Shown: positions 57,746 through 60,569 of the stretch, one piece after another | Layout: each line of letters opens with the position of its first letter | Position numbering within the stretch: position 1 is the stretch's first letter | DNA from: Candidatus Dormiibacterota bacterium | Lineage (GTDB): Bacteria > Chloroflexota > Dormibacteria > Dormibacterales > Dormibacteraceae | DNA: 60,569 bases | Direction of reading: 5' to 3' | NCBI GenBank assembly: GCA_003169845.1 | Contig: PNAG01000009.1 | Coordinates: 1 to 60,569 of the forward strand | Translations under genes and position numbers: made by a program | The notes under the pieces: generated by a model | Seen by the model: the letters and a program-made list of their open reading frames with translations, nothing else | Database searches by the model: none | What the model was told of the DNA's origin: nothing

Positions 57746-58177
57746 TCAGTTGCCGAGGACGAAGACCTTGAGCACCCAGCTCACGGCGACCGCGCTCACG
57801 GCTCCCACCGCCAGCAATCGCCACTGCATCCGGGTGAGCCGAGGCGTCCACGTGCGGCCGGTGACCGCTCCCACGGCAAGCCCGGCGACGCCGGCCAGAG
57901 TGCTTGCGAAAAACAGCGGACCGAGCGGAAACAGCCTCACGGCGTTCGGGAGGTCGCCCTGCCACATGTACGCAAACGACCGCGTGCCACCGCAGAAAGG
58001 GCAGGGATGCCCGGTCAGGTAGAAGAAGGGACACGGCGGAGCGCTCAGGTGCGCCGCCTGGAGAACGAAGAAGATCCTGGTGTAGGCGAGCCAGAGCAAG
58101 AGGCCTGCGAGCAGCGCGAGGTCGCGCAGCCTGTCCGCGGGTACCGCCCGCGTGAGCGTGATCGGCACCGCACTCAT
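57746..58177 (-). CDS. DUF2752 membrane protein
   Basis: A 143-residue protein with three helices and the family signature [20 protein letters not shown], plus a second [10 protein letters not shown] before it. DUF2752 proteins are small membrane proteins of unknown function common in Actinomycetota and Bacteroidota. ATG 58177 overlaps the sucD stop (ATGA), making it the tail of the sucCD operon. Confidence 0.87.
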   Translation of the reverse strand: MSAVPITLTRAVPADRLRDLALLAGLLLWLAYTRIFFVLQAAHLSAPPCPFFYLTGHPCPFCGGTRSFAYMWQGDLPNAVRLFPLGPLFFASTLAGVAGLAVGAVTGRTWTPRLTRMQWRLLAVGAVSAVAVSWVLKVFVLGN

Positions 58178-59091
58178 CGCAGCAATCCGACGATCTCATC
58201 GGTGGTTTCCGCGACGGCAACGCCGGCCTTGCGGAAGGCCTCTTCCTTGCTCTTTGCGGTGCCCCGATTGCCCGAGATGATCGCGCCCGCGTGGCCCATC
58301 CGCTTGCCTTCCGGCGCGGTGCGCCCAGAGATGAAGGCCACGGTCTTGAGCCGGCTGCCGCGACCGAGGAGCTCGGCTGCGTGTTCCTCGTCGGTCCCAC
58401 CGATCTCACCGATCACGACCAGGTGCGTGGTCGCGGGGTCCTGCTCGAACAGCTCTATGACGTCGCGGAAAGTCAGCCCGAGCACGGGATCGCCGCCGAT
58501 GCCGACGATGGTCGACTGACCCATCCCCGAGGCTGAGAGTGCCGACGCGACCTCGTAGGTGAGCGTGCCGCTGCGCGAGACGAGCCCGACGTGGCCGGCA
58601 GAGGTGATGTTCTGCGGGATGATCCCGATCTTCGCAACGCCGGGCGTGATCAAGCCAGGACAGTTGGCCCCTATGAGTCGCGCCGCGGGATAGCCGCGCA
58701 GGAAGTCCTTCACGTTGATCATTTCCTGGATCGGGATGCCCTCGGTGATGCACACGATCAGGCCGATGCCCGAGGCGGCGGCCTCCATGATCGCGTCGGC
58801 GGCGAAAGGAGGAGGCACGAAGATGCCCGAGGCGGCGGCCTCCATGATCGCGTCGGCGGCGAAAGGAGGAGGCACGAAGATGCCCGAGGCGTTGGCACCG
58901 GTCGCCTTCACGGCATCAGCCACCGTGTTGAAGACCGGGACGCCCAGGTGCGTGGTGCCGCCTTTGCCGGGGCTGGTGCCGCCGACGACCTTGGTGCCCA
59001 TTGCCATCATCTGCTCGGTATGGAAGGTGCCTTCGCGCCCGGTGATGCCCTGCACGATCACCCTGCTCGACGCGTCCAGGAGAATGCTCAC
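58174..59091 (-). CDS. sucD: Succinyl-CoA synthetase alpha subunit with internal duplication
   Basis: A 305-residue CoA-binding subunit. [29 protein letters not shown] and the phosphohistidine loop [19 protein letters not shown] are intact. The normal length is close to 286-290; the excess is one perfect 19-residue repeat ([19 protein letters not shown] twice) in the CoA-binding domain, encoded by an exact 57-base tandem duplication. The enzyme makes succinate and ATP or GTP from succinyl-CoA. GTG 59091 overlaps the sucC stop (GTGA). Whether the duplicated form is functional, or an assembly error, cannot be told here. Confidence 0.93.
   Translation of the reverse strand: MSILLDASSRVIVQGITGREGTFHTEQMMAMGTKVVGGTSPGKGGTTHLGVPVFNTVADAVKATGANASGIFVPPPFAADAIMEAAASGIFVPPPFAADAIMEAAASGIGLIVCITEGIPIQEMINVKDFLRGYPAARLIGANCPGLITPGVAKIGIIPQNITSAGHVGLVSRSGTLTYEVASALSASGMGQSTIVGIGGDPVLGLTFRDVIELFEQDPATTHLVVIGEIGGTDEEHAAELLGRGSRLKTVAFISGRTAPEGKRMGHAGAIISGNRGTAKSKEEAFRKAGVAVAETTDEIVGLLR
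58765..58878. repeat. Perfect 57-bp tandem duplication inside sucD
   Basis: Bases 58765-58821 and 58822-58878 are identical, and the first 13 bases of the unit recur again at 58879-58891. The unit is 19 codons, so the frame is kept. Absence of any mismatch means a very recent event or an assembly artefact. Confidence 0.95.
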
Positions 59092-60224
59092 GCGCGAACC
59101 CTCGTCAGCTCGACGATCTTCTGCGCGGCTTCCCACGCGTTCGCGCCGGGCTCGATGCCGTTCTCTTTGAGGATCTTGCGACCCTCAGCCTCGCGAGTGC
59201 CGCTCAGGCGCACGACCAGCGGGAGCTGCATCTTCAGGTTGTCGCGAGCAGCGACGAGTCCCTTAGCGACCTCATCTCCACGAGTGATGCCCCCGAAGAC
59301 GTTCATCAGGACGCCCCTCACGCGCGGGTTCATGAGGATCACCGCCAGAGCGCTCTGCACCACCTCCGCCTTCGCGCCGCCGCCGATGTCGCAGAAGTTT
59401 GCGGCCTTGCCTCCGGCGCGCTGGACAAGGTCGAGAGTGCTCATGCAGAGGCCTGCGCCGTTGCCGATGATCCCGATCTCGCCATCGAGCGCCACGTAGG
59501 TGAGCCCTCGCTTCTTGGCCTCGACCTCGTAGGGGTCGCCCTCGAGCACACCGCCGTAGCGCTGCTCGAGATCCTTGTGCCGCCAGGCGGAGTTCTCGTC
59601 AACCTCGAGCTTGGCGTCGCCGGCGATCACCTCGCCGCTCTTCGTCACGACCAGCGGGTTGATTTCGGCGGTGACGGCATCCAGCTCCGGGATGGCGCGG
59701 TAGAGCTTCTTGATGAGACTCGTGAGCGGGCGGGAAAACTCGCCAAGCCCGGCTTCGAACACGAGCTGGTTGAGCTCGAAGTCCAGCGGCCCGCGCCAGG
59801 GATTCGGATAAAGCCGCGCAATCGACTCCGGCGACTCCTCAGCCACCTGCTCGATCTCCATACCGCCCTTAGCCGAGAGCATCAGGATGTTTGCGCGCGC
59901 GTCGCGGTCCACCGTGAACCCGAGGTAGATCTCGCGCTCGATCTCGAGTGCGCTCTCGCAGTAGACCAGCGGCACCTTGAATCCCTTGATGTCCATGCCG
60001 ATGATCTGCGCGGCGGCCGCACGTGCCTCGTCGGGTGTGCGAGCAAGCTTGATGCCACCTGCCTTGCCGCGCCCGCCGACAGGCACCTGCGCCTTGACGG
60101 CGACGGGACCCAACTCCGCGCAAGCTGCCGCGGCGTCGTCTGGAGTGCGCGCGACCTTACCCGGCGGTATCGCGATGCCAAGCGAGGCAAGCACCTCCTT
60201 GGCCTGGTACTCGAGAAGCTTCAA
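59088..60224 (-). CDS. sucC: Succinyl-CoA synthetase beta subunit
   Basis: A 378-residue ATP-grasp subunit. MKLLEYQAKEVLASLGI, VAVKAQVPVGGRGKAGGIKL, EINPLVV and IGNGAGLCMSTLDLVQRAGG with NVFGGITRGDEVAKG are standard. With SucD it forms the TCA-cycle succinyl-CoA synthetase and pairs naturally with the FrdABCD complex elsewhere in the window. The start is TTG 60224 with no clear ribosome binding site; the conserved MKLLEYQ makes it certain. Confidence 0.95.
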   Translation of the reverse strand: MKLLEYQAKEVLASLGIAIPPGKVARTPDDAAAACAELGPVAVKAQVPVGGRGKAGGIKLARTPDEARAAAAQIIGMDIKGFKVPLVYCESALEIEREIYLGFTVDRDARANILMLSAKGGMEIEQVAEESPESIARLYPNPWRGPLDFELNQLVFEAGLGEFSRPLTSLIKKLYRAIPELDAVTAEINPLVVTKSGEVIAGDAKLEVDENSAWRHKDLEQRYGGVLEGDPYEVEAKKRGLTYVALDGEIGIIGNGAGLCMSTLDLVQRAGGKAANFCDIGGGAKAEVVQSALAVILMNPRVRGVLMNVFGGITRGDEVAKGLVAARDNLKMQLPLVVRLSGTREAEGRKILKENGIEPGANAWEAAQKIVELTRVRA

Positions 60225-60281
60225 ATCAGGAGTACGTCCAGTCTCGGCACGGACTAATTATGCGAGGGAGCCAGGGTCGGG

Positions 60282-60569
60282 CTAATCCGGCCCCCGTGGT
60301 GAGGCACCGAACGTAACGGTCGGCGGGATGGTCAGGATGCGCCCGTCGTCGCCGCGAACGATCTGCCAGTTGCCCTCGTGCACCATCCAGTGATGCCGGT
60401 AGCAAAGCAAGGTGAGGTTGGGTGGGTCATTCGTTCCGCCGTGGAACCAGTGCCGGATGTGGTGTCCCGAGGTCCAGCTCGCCGGCCGCTCACAGCCCGG
60501 CCAGGTGCAGCCCCGGTCGCGGACATTGAGCGCCTTGCGCGCCGGTCCGGAGATCGTCCGCTTGGCCCG
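60282..60569 (-). CDS. HNH endonuclease domain protein (13E12/DUF222 type), N-terminus beyond window
   Basis: The minus strand is open from the window edge to a TAG at 60284-60282. The 95 visible residues hold a full HNH motif: RDRGCTWPGCERPASW, SGHHIRHWFHGG, NLTLLCYRHHWMVHEG. Zinc-binding cysteines and the HH catalytic pair are present. This is the C-terminus of the 13E12-repeat proteins (DUF222 plus HNH) that are multicopy in actinobacteria and relatives and may be mobile. Only the end of the gene is visible. Confidence 0.88.
   Translation of the reverse strand, partial: RAKRTISGPARKALNVRDRGCTWPGCERPASWTSGHHIRHWFHGGTNDPPNLTLLCYRHHWMVHEGNWQIVRGDDGRILTIPPTVTFGASPRGPD

Noticed and set aside
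1..60569. Prophage, insertion sequence or toxin-antitoxin system
   Set aside because: No transposase, integrase, phage structural gene or recognisable toxin-antitoxin pair was found on either strand; the only mobile hints are the tRNA-edge region and the 13E12-type HNH protein.

Overview
This window comes from a high-GC bacterial chromosome. Genes are packed tightly on both strands, and neighbouring start and stop codons overlap again and again (ATGA, GTGA, TTGA or TAGTG junctions). The gene set suggests a terrabacterial soil-type lineage such as Actinomycetota, Chloroflexota or Candidatus Dormibacterota. That placement is an inference from gene content: an F420-type nitroreductase, many acyl-CoA dehydrogenases, a B12-dependent acyl-CoA mutase, LytR-CpsA-Psr and DUF2690 proteins, a 13E12-type HNH protein, a four-subunit FrdABCD complex and a variant cytochrome c maturation system. 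No rRNA, CRISPR array, insertion sequence or complete prophage was seen.

Layout. 1-2817: a truncated membrane protein, a large TPR protein and a gene-poor stretch, all lying beyond the 3' end of a tRNA-Pro gene (2818-2894), which is a common site for inserted islands. 2945-8409: acyl-CoA chemistry (hotdog thioesterase, an ECHDC3-like crotonase without its glutamates, and a coupled phosphatase / APH-kinase / acyl-CoA dehydrogenase / methyltransferase run that resembles the domains of ACAD10/ACAD11). 8406-9295: PadR-HAAS pair with a clear promoter and operator. 9424-12691: frdABCD. 12731-17029: amine/amino-acid oxidase, membrane dipeptidase, MarR regulator with an MFS exporter. 17149-19971: zinc-ribbon protein, cyclase, an extended IF-1, DUF1028 and a deazaflavin enzyme. 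19968-26692: a minus-strand run for lipid and alcohol metabolism (acyltransferase, lipoprotein, LarA-like, two-domain fatty acyl reductase/HAD, zinc alcohol dehydrogenase). 26810-32280: M23 peptidase, quinone oxidoreductase, MscL, DtxR/ZIP metal pair, CoA-type Nudix.

32329-39334 is one long minus-strand set: phosphatase, beta-glucosidase, thioredoxin, then ccmE, ccmF, a 30-residue CcmI-like peptide, ccmA, ccmB, ccmC and ccmD. CcmE carries Cys in place of the haem-binding His, as in the variant System I that lacks CcmH. 39381-44643 holds a degenerate GGDEF protein, a hairpin-rich gap, rarA, an NDK-like protein, MscS, ribosomal protein L25 and two proline-rich RDD proteins. 44651-47660 is a B12 mutase set (small subunit, large subunit, MeaB GTPase); the active-site residues Phe77 and Gln195 indicate isobutyryl-CoA mutase rather than methylmalonyl-CoA mutase. 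47650-57262 has an LCP protein, two divergent secreted DUF2690 proteins, proline-rich DUF4190/DUF4013 membrane proteins, three acyl-CoA dehydrogenases and a beta-propeller. 57283-60569 has a GNAT protein, DUF2752, sucD and sucC, and an HNH protein cut by the window edge.

Taken together the genes describe an aerobic heterotroph that breaks down fatty, branched and hydroxylated acids through acyl-CoA intermediates, feeds them to the TCA cycle (SucCD, FrdABCD) and matures c-type cytochromes for respiration. The most unusual points are the CcmE variant, the isobutyryl-CoA mutase signature, the split ACAD10-like module, a perfect 57-bp in-frame duplication in sucD, and a run of four hairpins upstream of rarA.
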